Source: Thermoplasmatales archaeon ex4572_165
GTDB lineage: Archaea; Thermoplasmatota; E2; DHVEG-1
Direction of reading: 5' to 3'
NCBI GenBank assembly: GCA_002254885.1
Contig: NJDG01000006.1
Location: 1-57,716 of the forward strand
DNA: 57,716 nt
The position numbers and the translations under genes were made by a program. Below the pieces are notes generated by a model that saw nothing but the letters and a program-made list of their open reading frames with translations, did no database searches and was not told where the DNA came from. Of the stretch, positions 1 to 8,429 are shown piece after piece; within the stretch, counting starts at the first letter, position 1; every line of letters starts with the position of its first letter.

Positions 1-47
1 GTGCTCTCAAAAGTAAGCCAATAACAAAGAATAAGCTGCCTAATAAT

Positions 48-311
48 TCAATCATTGCAGAAGTCAGTAGTAACAGACGATACTGATCCGAAAGTCCAAC
101 ATGTTCCCCCACTTTGTGATTTAACTGAACTAACAAAATTTTCACCATTATAATCTCTTAAATCAAATGTTTCAGGAAGTTGAGATAATTTTATCTTATT
201 TTTTCCATCTGTGAAATAATCATATTCTTCCGCAGAGAAAATATTTGTTCCTATGAATAACAGCAGTATAAAAAATGGAATTCCTTTCTTTAATATTTCT
301 TGTATTTTCAT
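48..311 (-). pseudogene. Papain-like (C1) secreted peptidase, truncated after the catalytic Cys
   Basis: The reading frame begins with a signal peptide (Lys-rich start, hydrophobic core [15 protein letters not shown]). It then gives the characteristic start of a C1A peptidase domain ([24 protein letters not shown]), in which the Cys of GGTCW would be the nucleophile. It stops about 15 residues later, so the His and Asn of the active site are absent. No convincing papain continuation is seen in the other frames up to the window edge. A TTG at 323 could add four residues. The ATG at 311 is preferred because GGGG lies just upstream, the same leader (GGGGCAAA) as in the intact papain-like gene at 36010. 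Probably a decayed paralogue of that gene, although a frameshift error or a gene running beyond the window cannot be excluded. Confidence 0.65.
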
Positions 312-323
312 TATTTGCCCCAA

Positions 324-620
324 AATAACAATAGTGAAAGAATAATAAATACCTTTTGGTAAAAAAATATTAAGGATTACCTCTTTTTTTGATCAATTTA
401 CTATTATATTGATGAATTATATAATAATCAAGTAACTTTAAATAAATTTTATTTTTTTAAATTCTTATAAAATTTAATTGTTTTATTTTGCACAAAATGC
501 TATTTGATAACGCATGTAAAAAGTAAAAACAATCATTCCTTAAAAAAATACCTATTTATAGAATAGAAATGTTAAATAGAACATTGACTATATCAACAAT
601 ATATTAAAAAGAGTGATTTT
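324..620. other. AT-rich divergent intergenic region
   Basis: About 300 bases lie between the start of the minus-strand papain-like fragment and the plus-strand aIF1A gene. The stretch is very AT-rich with several T-runs. It should hold two divergent promoters, but no single TATA box stands out from the background. No ORF, RNA gene or repeat is seen here. Confidence 0.5.
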
Positions 621-941
621 GTGAGTAATAAAGAAATACAACCTGAAGAAACAATACGACTTCGTTTACCGAAAAAATACAATAATGAAATGTTTGCAAT
701 TGCTGAAAGACTTGTAGGTGGATCTCGCATGGATGTAATATGTGGCGATGGAAAAGCACGGCTTGCAAGAATTCCCGGTAAAATGAAAAGAAGAGCAAGA
801 GTGAGAACAGGAGATCTTCTAATTATTAAACCTTGGGATATCCAAGATGCAAAAGCAGATGTTGTTTACCGGTATCGAAGAACACAATCTATTATTCTAA
901 GTAGAAGAAATCTCATTCCTGAGGAAATAAATGTCTTCTGA
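621..941 (+). CDS. eif1A: Translation initiation factor aIF1A
   Basis: This 106-residue protein is the archaeal homologue of eIF1A/IF1, which binds the A site of the small ribosomal subunit during initiation. The OB-fold core is clear: IRLRLPKKYNNEMFAIAE, then GGSRMDVICGDGK, ARIPGKMKRRARVRTGDLL and KPWDIQDAKADVVYRY. These are typical family segments and the length is normal. It starts with GTG at 621, preceded by GTGATTTT, which resembles the anti-Shine-Dalgarno complement GGTGAT. Its end overlaps the RIO1 start by 11 bases. The order aIF1A-RIO1-KH protein is common in Euryarchaeota, so a single transcript for ribosome biogenesis and initiation is likely. Confidence 0.97.
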   Translation: MSNKEIQPEETIRLRLPKKYNNEMFAIAERLVGGSRMDVICGDGKARLARIPGKMKRRARVRTGDLLIIKPWDIQDAKADVVYRYRRTQSIILSRRNLIPEEINVF

Positions 942-1716
942 GGAGACGTTTTTAACAAAAAAACAGAATAAAATAATTGACGATGCTATTCAAAAAATTT
1001 TTTCAAGAGAAGGTGTTGACCGGAAAACACTTGATGAAGTATTTGACATATCTACCCTACTTAGTATTGAAAAATTAATTTCAAACCGAATTATTGACTA
1101 TCTAGATTTTCCAATTTCATCAGGTAAAGAGGGAAATGTATTTTTAGGTATAACTCCAGATAATAAAACAGTAGCTCTTAAAATATATCGCATTTCAACA
1201 GCTACTTTTAAACATATGACACAATACTTGGAAGGTGATCCTCGTTTTCAAACAATGCATAAATCAAGAAGAGACATTATTTTCAACTGGACTTCAAAAG
1301 AGTATAAAAACCTTCAAATTTTAGAAAGAATTGGGGTGAATGCACCAAGACCAATAAAAAAAATTAATAATGTTCTGGTTATGGATTTTATTGGACAAGA
1401 TCGTCAGCCCGCACCCCTTATTAAAGATATTCAACTACCTGAACCTGAAAAGATATTTAAAACAATAATAAATACAATTTCAACAATGTATTTGAAAGCA
1501 GAATTAGTGCATTGTGACTTAAGTCCCTTTAATATTCTTTATCACAATAATGAGCCCTGTATCATTGATTTGGGTCAAGGAGTACTTCGTGATCATCCGC
1601 GTTCATATGAGTTCCTTAAAAGAGATATTCAAAATATCATATCATATTTCAAAAAATATCAGATACATGAAGATCCACATAAGATATATCAAGAAATAAC
1701 TGGAAAAAAATGGTGA
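931..1716 (+). CDS. rio1: RIO1-type serine/threonine protein kinase/ATPase
   Basis: RIO1 kinases act as ATPases in late maturation of the 40S/30S subunit. The 261-residue protein has the short N-terminal winged-helix region, the RIO-type nucleotide loop SSGKEGNV (residues 63-70), the ATP-binding Lys84 in VALK, the catalytic loop HCDLSPFN (Asp196, Asn201) and the metal-binding Asp213 in IIDLGQ. The Gly-rich loop of RIO1 normally reads STGKEANV, so this copy is close to consensus. It overlaps the aIF1A gene upstream and the KH-protein gene downstream, which implies translational coupling of three small-subunit biogenesis genes. Confidence 0.95.
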   Translation: MSSEETFLTKKQNKIIDDAIQKIFSREGVDRKTLDEVFDISTLLSIEKLISNRIIDYLDFPISSGKEGNVFLGITPDNKTVALKIYRISTATFKHMTQYLEGDPRFQTMHKSRRDIIFNWTSKEYKNLQILERIGVNAPRPIKKINNVLVMDFIGQDRQPAPLIKDIQLPEPEKIFKTIINTISTMYLKAELVHCDLSPFNILYHNNEPCIIDLGQGVLRDHPRSYEFLKRDIQNIISYFKKYQIHEDPHKIYQEITGKKW

Positions 1717-2255
1717 AATCAATTATGAGATATATTCGAATTCCAATGGACCGTATTGCAATATTAATTGGACCACATGGTAAAACAAAAGAAGATATTG
1801 AAAAACACTCAAACATTATTATAAATATAAATTCAAAAAATGGAGAAATTACATTTAATGATCAACAAATAGATGATCCATTAATGATTTTTAAAATTGA
1901 AAATGTAATACGAGCTATCGGTCGTGGATTTTCACCCGAACATGCAATGCTTCTTTTCGATGATGAAAATGATCTTGTGGTTTTTGATATCCATGATTAT
2001 GTAAGTAAAAAACCATCCCATGTTCAACGATTAAGAAGTAGAATAATTGGAACTGAGGGCAAAACACGACAGATTCTTGAAGAAGTAACAAATTCAAAAA
2101 TCTCAATTTATGGACATACCGTTGCAGTTATCGGATCAATTATTGAAATTGATATTGCAAAAAAAGCAATAGATAAATTACTTTCAGGCGCAAAACATGC
2201 AACCGTATATCAATATGTTGAAAAGCAAATGAAAAAACTCCGATATCATCAATAA
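1710..2255 (+). CDS. KH-domain RNA-binding protein, archaeal Dim2/Pno1-like
   Basis: The 181-residue protein carries two KH modules. The first has the loop GPHGKTKEDIE near residue 20, and the second has GTEGKTRQILEE near residue 113, followed by a beta-strand and helix. This is the arrangement of archaeal Dim2/Pno1 homologues, which bind the 3' end of 16S rRNA and act in small-subunit maturation. The ATG at 1710 lies inside the last codons of rio1 (ATGGTGA overlap). A second ATG six codons later (MRYIRIP) is also possible. The conserved linkage with aIF1A and RIO1 supports the ribosomal role. Confidence 0.9.
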   Translation: MVKSIMRYIRIPMDRIAILIGPHGKTKEDIEKHSNIIININSKNGEITFNDQQIDDPLMIFKIENVIRAIGRGFSPEHAMLLFDDENDLVVFDIHDYVSKKPSHVQRLRSRIIGTEGKTRQILEEVTNSKISIYGHTVAVIGSIIEIDIAKKAIDKLLSGAKHATVYQYVEKQMKKLRYHQ

Positions 2256-2430
2256 TTTTTTTTATTTGTAAAATACAACCTATTTATTATTTAAATGAAT
2301 GAAATTACCATTAATCTTATAAACAATATTTTTATGTAGCCCTTACAACAGAGATCAAAATGAAGAATGAATCCCTATGAAAACTTAAAATAGATGATTT
2401 TATTCTCCATTAAGTTAATTAATCATCAAT

Positions 2431-2503
2431 GCCGTCCTAGCTCAGTTGGTGGAGCACTCGGCTGTTAACCGAGCGGTCGCCGGTTCGAGTCCGGCGGACG
2501 GCG
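2431..2503 (+). tRNA. tRNA-Asn (anticodon GTT)
   Basis: A complete cloverleaf can be drawn. The acceptor stem is GCCGTCC/GGACGGC (2431-2437 with 2496-2502) and the discriminator is G2503. The anticodon arm CTCGG-CTGTTAA-CCGAG gives anticodon GTT. The T arm contains GGTTCGAGTCC. No intron and no encoded CCA are present. A T-run follows at about 2507-2515 and may terminate transcription. Confidence 0.97.
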
Positions 2504-2667
2504 CTATTTTTTTTATTATTGAAACATTTAGATTTTTGATAACTCCAAAAAAATGATATAAGATATCAATAAAGATATCTAAACTCATATATATTAATAA
2601 TAAACCTTATAATAAGTAACTTAAATATATAATATTATTATCAGGGGTTAAATTAGAGGCTTTAGTA

Positions 2668-4647
2668 TTGATTCGAAAAATAAGAATAATTGGAATCATA
2701 TGCATAATTTTTTTCTACTTAATTTTAAATCTAAACCCAATAATTGCCAATAATTTCTCAACAAATCAAAGTTCAATAAATGATTTAAATGAAGATAGTG
2801 AAGATTTTAATATAGCAAAAAATCTTCATTTTACATATCATTTTCCTAATCCTAAAATAACTATAAATGAATCTGAAAATAATTTCCAGCATGACTTTTT
2901 CATTGAAAAACTCCCAACAACATCAAAAGATGGAGGGAACAATTTTCCATTTAAAGAACTTGTAATATTACTCCCTCAAAATCATATTTATGAAAGTTAT
3001 TCCCAATTAATTGATAATACAGTTCTTGAATATGATTCAATTAATACAGTCAAAAAACTGAATCAAGAAATATTTCCAACAGAACCAATTAAAATTAATG
3101 GAAATGCTTGTTATAGGGGCTATTCACTACTTTTTGTAACAATATATCCAATTTATTATGACACCAAATTGGAAAATATTATTTTTGCAAATGAAATATC
3201 ATTTTCTGTTGAAACAACAGAAATATGTGATGAGAATTCATTATTCAGAGATTCGACCGAAGATATGCAAGGCATAATTAAACAAATAGAAAACCCTCTA
3301 ATGAATACAACATATCATAAACAAATGTTGAACCCAACTTTACAAAATGATGATTCTTCAGATGACATTTATAAATATGTGATAATAACAAGCAATGAAT
3401 TAGAAGAATATTTCAATAATTTTGTTGCATACAAAAATAATTTTATTAGCACTAGAACTATGAATCTATCATACATCAATTCAAATTTTTATGGTAGAGA
3501 TTTGCAAGAGAGAATAAGAGAATCCATCCGATATGCATATCAGAACTGGAACACAGAATATGTCCTTCTAGGTGGAGATGTAAATATTATTCCATATCGT
3601 GGATTATTTGGAAAAGCAATTGATCATAAAGGAGAATTATTAATTGATTATGATATTCCTGCAGATATTTATTATGCGTCATTGGATGGAACTTGGGATG
3701 ATGATGGCGATGGGATATATGGTGAAGATCAGCTAAATTCTATTTGTGATGAAGCGGATTTAATTGCAGAGGTTTATGTTGGAAGAGCACCTGTTGAAAA
3801 CAAAGCAGAAGTAGCAACGTTTACAAATAAAGTAATTTCATTTGAAACTAGCCCTAAACCAAAAAAAATTCTACTACATCAATCAGGTGTTAACACAGCA
3901 AATGATCCTGATTCAACAGTTATACCTGAAAAGATTTCTAATTGGATACCATCAGATTATGAAGTTGATAAACTTTATCAAGTAAACCAAGTGATCACAA
4001 TTGATGATTGGAAATCAGCTTTTGAAGATAATAACTTTATAATTCAACATACAGGCAACGGAGAAGAGGATCAATATTATATCGATTATCCGCTACAAAC
4101 ATTTTCTGTCTTTCAAAGCCTTACCCTCAATAACGAGTTCTATCCGATTCACACATCTGTTTCATGCCATAGTGGCGCATTTGATAATGATGATTGCTTA
4201 GCAGAAACACTTATTTTAAACCCTTATGGTGGTGCTTCCGCTTGTTTATTTAATTCACGATGGGGTTTTACTAGTGAAAATAATATTCATAAATATTCAG
4301 GTGAGTTAATTGAACGACAGTTCTATGAGCTTTTCTGGAAAAATGTAAGTAATCTTGGCAAAATTCATCAATTTGCAAAAGAATATTATTATATAGATGC
4401 AATGATTGATCCTGCATATCGATGGTGCTATTACACATTAAATCTGTTGGGAGACCCTGAAACACCAGTTCAACAAACAAGACAATATTCATTTAAAACT
4501 ACTGATTTTTTTGTTGATGATGATTACGATAATAAGATAGACGGATGGAATATCACTCATTTTAATTCGATACAAGCAAGTATCGATGCAGCATCAGAAT
4601 TAGATACCATTCATGTCATGAATGGAATTTATAATGAACGTTTCTAG
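2668..4647 (+). CDS. Secreted C25 (gingipain-like) cysteine peptidase, 5' part of a broken gene
   Basis: Translation from the TTG at 2668, with GAGG about 9 bases upstream, gives an N-terminal signal/anchor segment (IIGIICIIFFYLILNL). A prodomain-like region and a clan CD peptidase domain follow. The domain shows YVLLGGDVNIIPYR, then IIQHTGNG with His461 and TSVSCHSGAF with Cys500, the expected dyad of C25 peptidases, and the usual domain-closing LLGDPETPV. After that a parallel beta-helix (NosD-type) region begins (VDDDYDNKIDGW, IQASIDAAS, DTIHVMNGIY). It is cut by a stop at 4645-4647, and the rest of the helix continues in another frame. The peptidase domain itself is intact, so an active truncated enzyme is possible. 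Extracellular protein degradation is the likely role. Confidence 0.8.
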   Translation: MIRKIRIIGIICIIFFYLILNLNPIIANNFSTNQSSINDLNEDSEDFNIAKNLHFTYHFPNPKITINESENNFQHDFFIEKLPTTSKDGGNNFPFKELVILLPQNHIYESYSQLIDNTVLEYDSINTVKKLNQEIFPTEPIKINGNACYRGYSLLFVTIYPIYYDTKLENIIFANEISFSVETTEICDENSLFRDSTEDMQGIIKQIENPLMNTTYHKQMLNPTLQNDDSSDDIYKYVIITSNELEEYFNNFVAYKNNFISTRTMNLSYINSNFYGRDLQERIRESIRYAYQNWNTEYVLLGGDVNIIPYRGLFGKAIDHKGELLIDYDIPADIYYASLDGTWDDDGDGIYGEDQLNSICDEADLIAEVYVGRAPVENKAEVATFTNKVISFETSPKPKKILLHQSGVNTANDPDSTVIPEKISNWIPSDYEVDKLYQVNQVITIDDWKSAFEDNNFIIQHTGNGEEDQYYIDYPLQTFSVFQSLTLNNEFYPIHTSVSCHSGAFDNDDCLAETLILNPYGGASACLFNSRWGFTSENNIHKYSGELIERQFYELFWKNVSNLGKIHQFAKEYYYIDAMIDPAYRWCYYTLNLLGDPETPVQQTRQYSFKTTDFFVDDDYDNKIDGWNITHFNSIQASIDAASELDTIHVMNGIYNERF

Positions 4648-5536
4648 TCGTGTTTTAATTAAAGAATTTACTATAATTCGAGATGAACTTTCTTTGGACA
4701 ATAGTAGAATAGATGTATCAAATTCTAATTATGTGACAATATCTGATTGCATTATTACAGATAGCAATATTGGAATTTATGCTACAGGTTCAAATAATCT
4801 TTTGATCCTCAATAATACATTTACACATAATCAAAAATGCATTTATGCAAGTGTTGAATGTGGAAATATGTACATTATTGGAAACACATTTTCATTATAT
4901 GAAAATAACAGTTATGGTATTTATTTACAGGCAAATGGAAAATATTACATTCATAATAACACAATAAAATCACATACTAATTTTTCGCATTTTTCATGTG
5001 GAATTTATATTGATGGTACATCATCTATAAAATCAAATATTGTAACAAATTGCCATATTGGTCTCTGGTTAACAGATGGAGTTCATAATATTGAATACAA
5101 CCTATTCAAAAATAATAAACAAATAGGCATATATGCATATTTCTCATCAACAAATATAAATAATAACAATATTGAACAAAATGGAAATAATTTTATCACA
5201 TATCAAAACAATCTAAAACCCGGAGGTATTATTATTTATGCAAGTAAAAATGAATATTGTAGTATTGGATATAATAAAATATCAAATAACCGTGGTTATG
5301 GAATATATCTCAATGGCATATATAACTCTGATAATAAAATAATCAATAATGATTTTTTAAAAAACTCACGGCAAGCTTTTTACATAAACTCACGATGTTA
5401 CTGGCAACATAATTACTGGGAAAAAGAAAAACATTTTCCAAAAATAATTTTAGGTTTTATTCAGATTAATTCATTCTTAATTATTCCCACTTTCCAGATT
5501 GATTATAATCCTTCAGATACATTTCATTTCACATAA
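4622..5536 (+). pseudogene. NosD-like beta-helix domain, out-of-frame 3' part of the C25 peptidase gene
   Basis: The frame holds a run of right-handed beta-helix repeats with the typical NN/GI pattern (SDCIITDSNIGIYATGSNN, then NNTF, NGIYL and IGYNKISNNRGYGIYLNG). It lies in the +1 frame relative to the peptidase and overlaps its end by 26 bases. No signal peptide or good ribosome binding site precedes the ATG at 4622. In intact beta-helix proteins, about 30-40 residues normally separate the GIYNE segment from the first VLIKEFTI-type rung. Those residues are missing here, so the junction looks like a deletion plus a frameshift rather than a simple one-base error. It was probably once the C-terminal domain of the preceding peptidase. 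Confidence 0.65.
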
Positions 5537-5577
5537 TTGATAAAAAATATTTATTATTAAAAAAAAAATATCCATAT

Positions 5578-5586
5578 CTTTATAAG
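5578..5586 (+). promoter_or_regulatory. Probable TATA box for the aminotransferase gene
   Basis: CTTTATAAG lies about 35 bases before the ATG at 5617, which fits an archaeal promoter with a short leader. GGTCTGAT just before the ATG may serve as a weak ribosome binding site. Confidence 0.45.
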
Positions 5587-5616
5587 AATTAATACAATAT
5601 CATTTATGGTCTGATT

Positions 5617-6864
5617 ATGGTAGTAAATATTGAAAGATTATTTTCAAAACGAGCAGGTCGTATGCGTTCTTCTGAGATTCGAGAATTATTAAAAGTTATT
5701 AAAATTCCAGGGATGATCTCTTTTGCAGGTGGACTACCTAATCCAAATGCATTTCCTGTTGACATCATAAAAAAATGTGTAAATAATATACTTGAAAATT
5801 ATCCTGAAAAAGCCTTACAATATGGCACAACAGAAGGATCAGCTCAGCTCCGAGGGGAACTTGCAAAACGTATGAGAAACAAGAATAAAATAAATTGTGA
5901 GCTTCATAATATAATGATTACTAGTGGTGCTCAACAAGCATTAGCCCTTTCAGCCATTGCTTTTCTTGATCCAGGCGATACATATCTTACTAGTGTTCCA
6001 GCATATCTAGGTGCAGTTCAATCATTTCATGCATTTGAAGCAAATTGTGAGAGCCTCCCAATGGATGATCAAGGGATCGATATTGAAGCGTTAAGACGAA
6101 ACCTTGAAAGATTACGAAGAACAGGAATTAATCCAAAATTTTTATACACTGTTCCCACCTTTCAAAATCCATCTGGTGAGACCGTATCAATGAGCCATAG
6201 AAAAGAATTATTACAAATTGCATCAGAATATGATTTTCTCATCATTGAAGATGATCCTTATGGTGAGCTTATCTTTGAAGGGAAACCAGTTCCACCTATC
6301 AAATCACTTGATACAAAAGGTCGCGTTGTTTACATATCATCTTTTTCAAAGATCCTTGCACCAGGTTTTCGGCTTGGATGGGTTATTGCATCCAGACAGA
6401 TCCTTGAAAAACTTGTCCTTTCAAAACAAGCAACAGACCTTTGTACAAATGTTTTCAGTCAATATATTGCCTATGAATATATCAAAGGTGGCTATTTAGA
6501 TAAGCATGTGGAAACTATTCGTAATATGTACAAAAAACATCGCGATATTATGGTTGATGAAATAGTAAAACAATTTCCTTCAACTGTTAAATGGAAAGTT
6601 CCAAAGGGTGGAATGTTCATATGGATTGAATTACCAAAAACTATTGATACGCGAATTATGTTCCAAAAAGCAATCTCTGAAAAAGTTGCATATGTTGTTG
6701 GAGAAGCATTTTTCCCAGAAGGTGGAAATTATCATTCCATGCGCCTTAATTTCTCTTATACTGATGAAAAATTCATCCGTGAAGGTATTCAACGTCTTGC
6801 AGAAGTAATTAAGGAAGAATTGAAAATTGATTATCAAAATGATCAATTACCAGAAGGAGTCTGA
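5617..6864 (+). CDS. PLP-dependent class I/II aminotransferase, LysN/Aro8-like
   Basis: This fold-type I aminotransferase has 415 residues. FAGGLPNPNAFP near the N-terminus, the TSGAQQALAL segment, PTFQNPSGETVS, the PLP-phosphate region EDDPYGEL and SSFSKILAPGFRLGW, with the Schiff-base Lys245, place it in the 2-aminoadipate/aromatic/branched-chain aminotransferase group (MocR-like aminotransferase fold without a DNA-binding domain). Substrate cannot be fixed from sequence; amino-acid catabolism to 2-oxo acids would suit a peptide fermenter. It is monocistronic, with its own TATA box. Confidence 0.9.
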   Translation: MVVNIERLFSKRAGRMRSSEIRELLKVIKIPGMISFAGGLPNPNAFPVDIIKKCVNNILENYPEKALQYGTTEGSAQLRGELAKRMRNKNKINCELHNIMITSGAQQALALSAIAFLDPGDTYLTSVPAYLGAVQSFHAFEANCESLPMDDQGIDIEALRRNLERLRRTGINPKFLYTVPTFQNPSGETVSMSHRKELLQIASEYDFLIIEDDPYGELIFEGKPVPPIKSLDTKGRVVYISSFSKILAPGFRLGWVIASRQILEKLVLSKQATDLCTNVFSQYIAYEYIKGGYLDKHVETIRNMYKKHRDIMVDEIVKQFPSTVKWKVPKGGMFIWIELPKTIDTRIMFQKAISEKVAYVVGEAFFPEGGNYHSMRLNFSYTDEKFIREGIQRLAEVIKEELKIDYQNDQLPEGV

Positions 6865-7014
6865 TAATCATTCTCCCCTTAATACTCACTACTAAAATTA
6901 ATCATTGATAAATATGGTAATGCAGGTACTGCTGCAAGCATAAGGTTTTTAAAAGATTTTTACATTTTGAAACTAGAATAATTAATATTTTATCATGGGA
7001 TTGGTGGAATAAAA

Positions 7015-7920
7015 ATGGGATGTCGTATAAAGACACAAGTTAAATTAGATTATATTCAAGATTTTGAAATGATGTTTGAACGGATGAAACTTCATCGTCC
7101 TCGAGAGGCAGCGATATATTACACGATTTTAATTGTTGATTCTCCAAAGGAATTCTCTGAATTTTTATCTATTGCAAAAAATTTGTCAAATCTGACTCGT
7201 AGGCCTCTTGAAACAGGTAGAAATTGTTTACTTACCAATGGTTTAATCGCAAAAGTTTTATTTGCACATGAACCAAAACATCATTTTGGAAGGGAAAGTT
7301 ATTTACCAGTTCATCCCGAAGCAATATGGGAGTTTATTAAAGACGACATTAGAAACGTTGTAGCACCAGATACATTTCATGCTATTGAGCAACATCTTCA
7401 CAAATACGCCGATTATTATAAAGATAATTATGATAAATATGGAATTAAACTGAAACGAAGTGGAAATGTTACCATTGAGTATTATGGAAAATGGACAATG
7501 TATAACATCCTTCATAACAGTATGGAACAAGGAAATGATGTGAAACTTCAGATCAGTGGAGATCGCTTTTTTTCAGAACCATATCTTGATTATTTCAAGA
7601 AATACTTAGAGCTTGATAAAAAAGTTCAAGTAATTGTTGATTCAGATCTTCCTATTGATCTGGTGAAAGAGTTCAATGAAAAATATAATAATAAACTTGA
7701 ACTGCGGTATTTCCCAGATGGGTCTTCAGGAACACTTCGTAACTTTGTGTATGGTAAAGAATTTGCATTGAATGGTATAAAAATCCTACAAGACAATAAA
7801 GAAGAACCAACATATGTTGGAACTGCATATGTCGATGTTGAAGACATTAAAATATTCAATAGTAAATTTGACAGTCTTTGGAATATTGCAAAACCTGTGA
7901 AAAAAGAAAAAAATGATTAA
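7015..7920 (+). CDS. Protein of unknown function, possible TrmB/PLD-like transcriptional regulator
   Basis: The family is not firmly recognised. The 301-residue protein is soluble, with no signal peptide or membrane segment. The first 110 residues are helical and basic (REAAIYYTILI, then TRRPLETGRNCLLTNGLIAK) and could form a winged-helix domain. The second half alternates helix and strand (KWTMYNILHNSMEQ, VQVIVDSDLP, LELRYFPD) and ends with DIKIFNSKFDSLWNIA. That layout resembles the phospholipase-D-like effector domain of TrmB-type archaeal regulators. This is a fold-level impression only. The gene stands alone, followed by a 509-base non-coding stretch. Confidence 0.5.
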   Translation: MGCRIKTQVKLDYIQDFEMMFERMKLHRPREAAIYYTILIVDSPKEFSEFLSIAKNLSNLTRRPLETGRNCLLTNGLIAKVLFAHEPKHHFGRESYLPVHPEAIWEFIKDDIRNVVAPDTFHAIEQHLHKYADYYKDNYDKYGIKLKRSGNVTIEYYGKWTMYNILHNSMEQGNDVKLQISGDRFFSEPYLDYFKKYLELDKKVQVIVDSDLPIDLVKEFNEKYNNKLELRYFPDGSSGTLRNFVYGKEFALNGIKILQDNKEEPTYVGTAYVDVEDIKIFNSKFDSLWNIAKPVKKEKND

Positions 7921-8047
7921 ACAAATCATATTGTAATTGATTACAAGATTAAAAATAGGTAATATGGCAGATACATCTGGTTATCCTGCCAATTATCTCA
8001 TTTTTCATTATGCCTAAAAATACTCATGAATAATCATATTAATTTCT

Positions 8048-8375
8048 ATTTCGCACCCTTGCTGAAAAAAAGAATTAATTTTTACATTTCTCTCCGATAT
8101 TACAAAATCATTAAGTAAAAGGTATGTCTTTTTATGTTTGGGATGAGCTCTGCCATGTGTGTTGCATTGTCACAACCAATTTATGCAGAATAATTCATCT
8201 TTAGTAAAAAATATGAAAAGGTAAAGAAGAGATCAAGCAAACATTCACGTTATGCAGAATAATTCATCTTTAGTAAAAAATATGAAAAGGTAAAGAAGAG
8301 ATCAAGCAAACATTCACGCGTCTTTTATGACAATAGGAAAAAAATAGTTAGGAATATCTCGCAGGGGTGCGAAAT
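8048..8375. repeat. Inverted-repeat-bounded element (MITE or IS remnant candidate)
   Basis: The left end ATTTCGCACCCTTGC at 8048-8062 is the reverse complement of GCAGGGGTGCGAAAT at 8361-8375 except for one base. The enclosed segment is 328 bases and has no intact gene. Terminal inverted repeats at both ends of a non-coding block are what a miniature or internally deleted transposon would leave. The absence of a visible target duplication lowers confidence. Confidence 0.4.
8181..8318. repeat. Perfect 69-bp tandem duplication (two copies)
   Basis: Copy 1 spans 8181-8249 and copy 2 spans 8250-8318. They are identical, beginning TTATGCAGAATAATTCATC and ending AAACATTCACG. The period of 69 is a multiple of three, but no ORF runs through it on the plus strand. 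Perfect identity implies a recent event. Confidence 0.95.
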
Positions 8376-8429
8376 CTCGGATATTAACTATTGGTGCATT
8401 TAAAAAATAAACGTTTCCTATAATTTCTA

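Larger units (their letters stand above)
7921..8429. other. Non-coding stretch with a possible decayed insertion element
   Basis: The 509 bases between the convergent genes at 7920 and 8430 contain no intact ORF. They hold a 15-base inverted repeat (8048-8062 and 8361-8375, 14 of 15 matching) that encloses a perfect 69-bp tandem duplication. On the minus strand, short peptide fragments such as DNATHMAELIPN can be read between stops, which hints at a dead coding sequence, perhaps a transposase. No target-site duplication is obvious. Confidence 0.45.

Noticed and set aside
2431-2503. tRNA-Asn as an integration site for a mobile island containing the C25 gene
   Set aside because: No repeat of the tRNA 3' end and no integrase gene are seen downstream.
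4618-4650. Programmed +1 frameshift joining the C25 peptidase to the beta-helix
   Set aside because: No slippery sequence is visible and about 30-40 residues of the beta-helix entry are missing, so decay is a better explanation.
8181-8318. Possible CRISPR-like repeat
   Set aside because: There are only two copies, directly adjacent with no spacer, so it is a simple tandem duplication. No CRISPR array was seen anywhere in the window.
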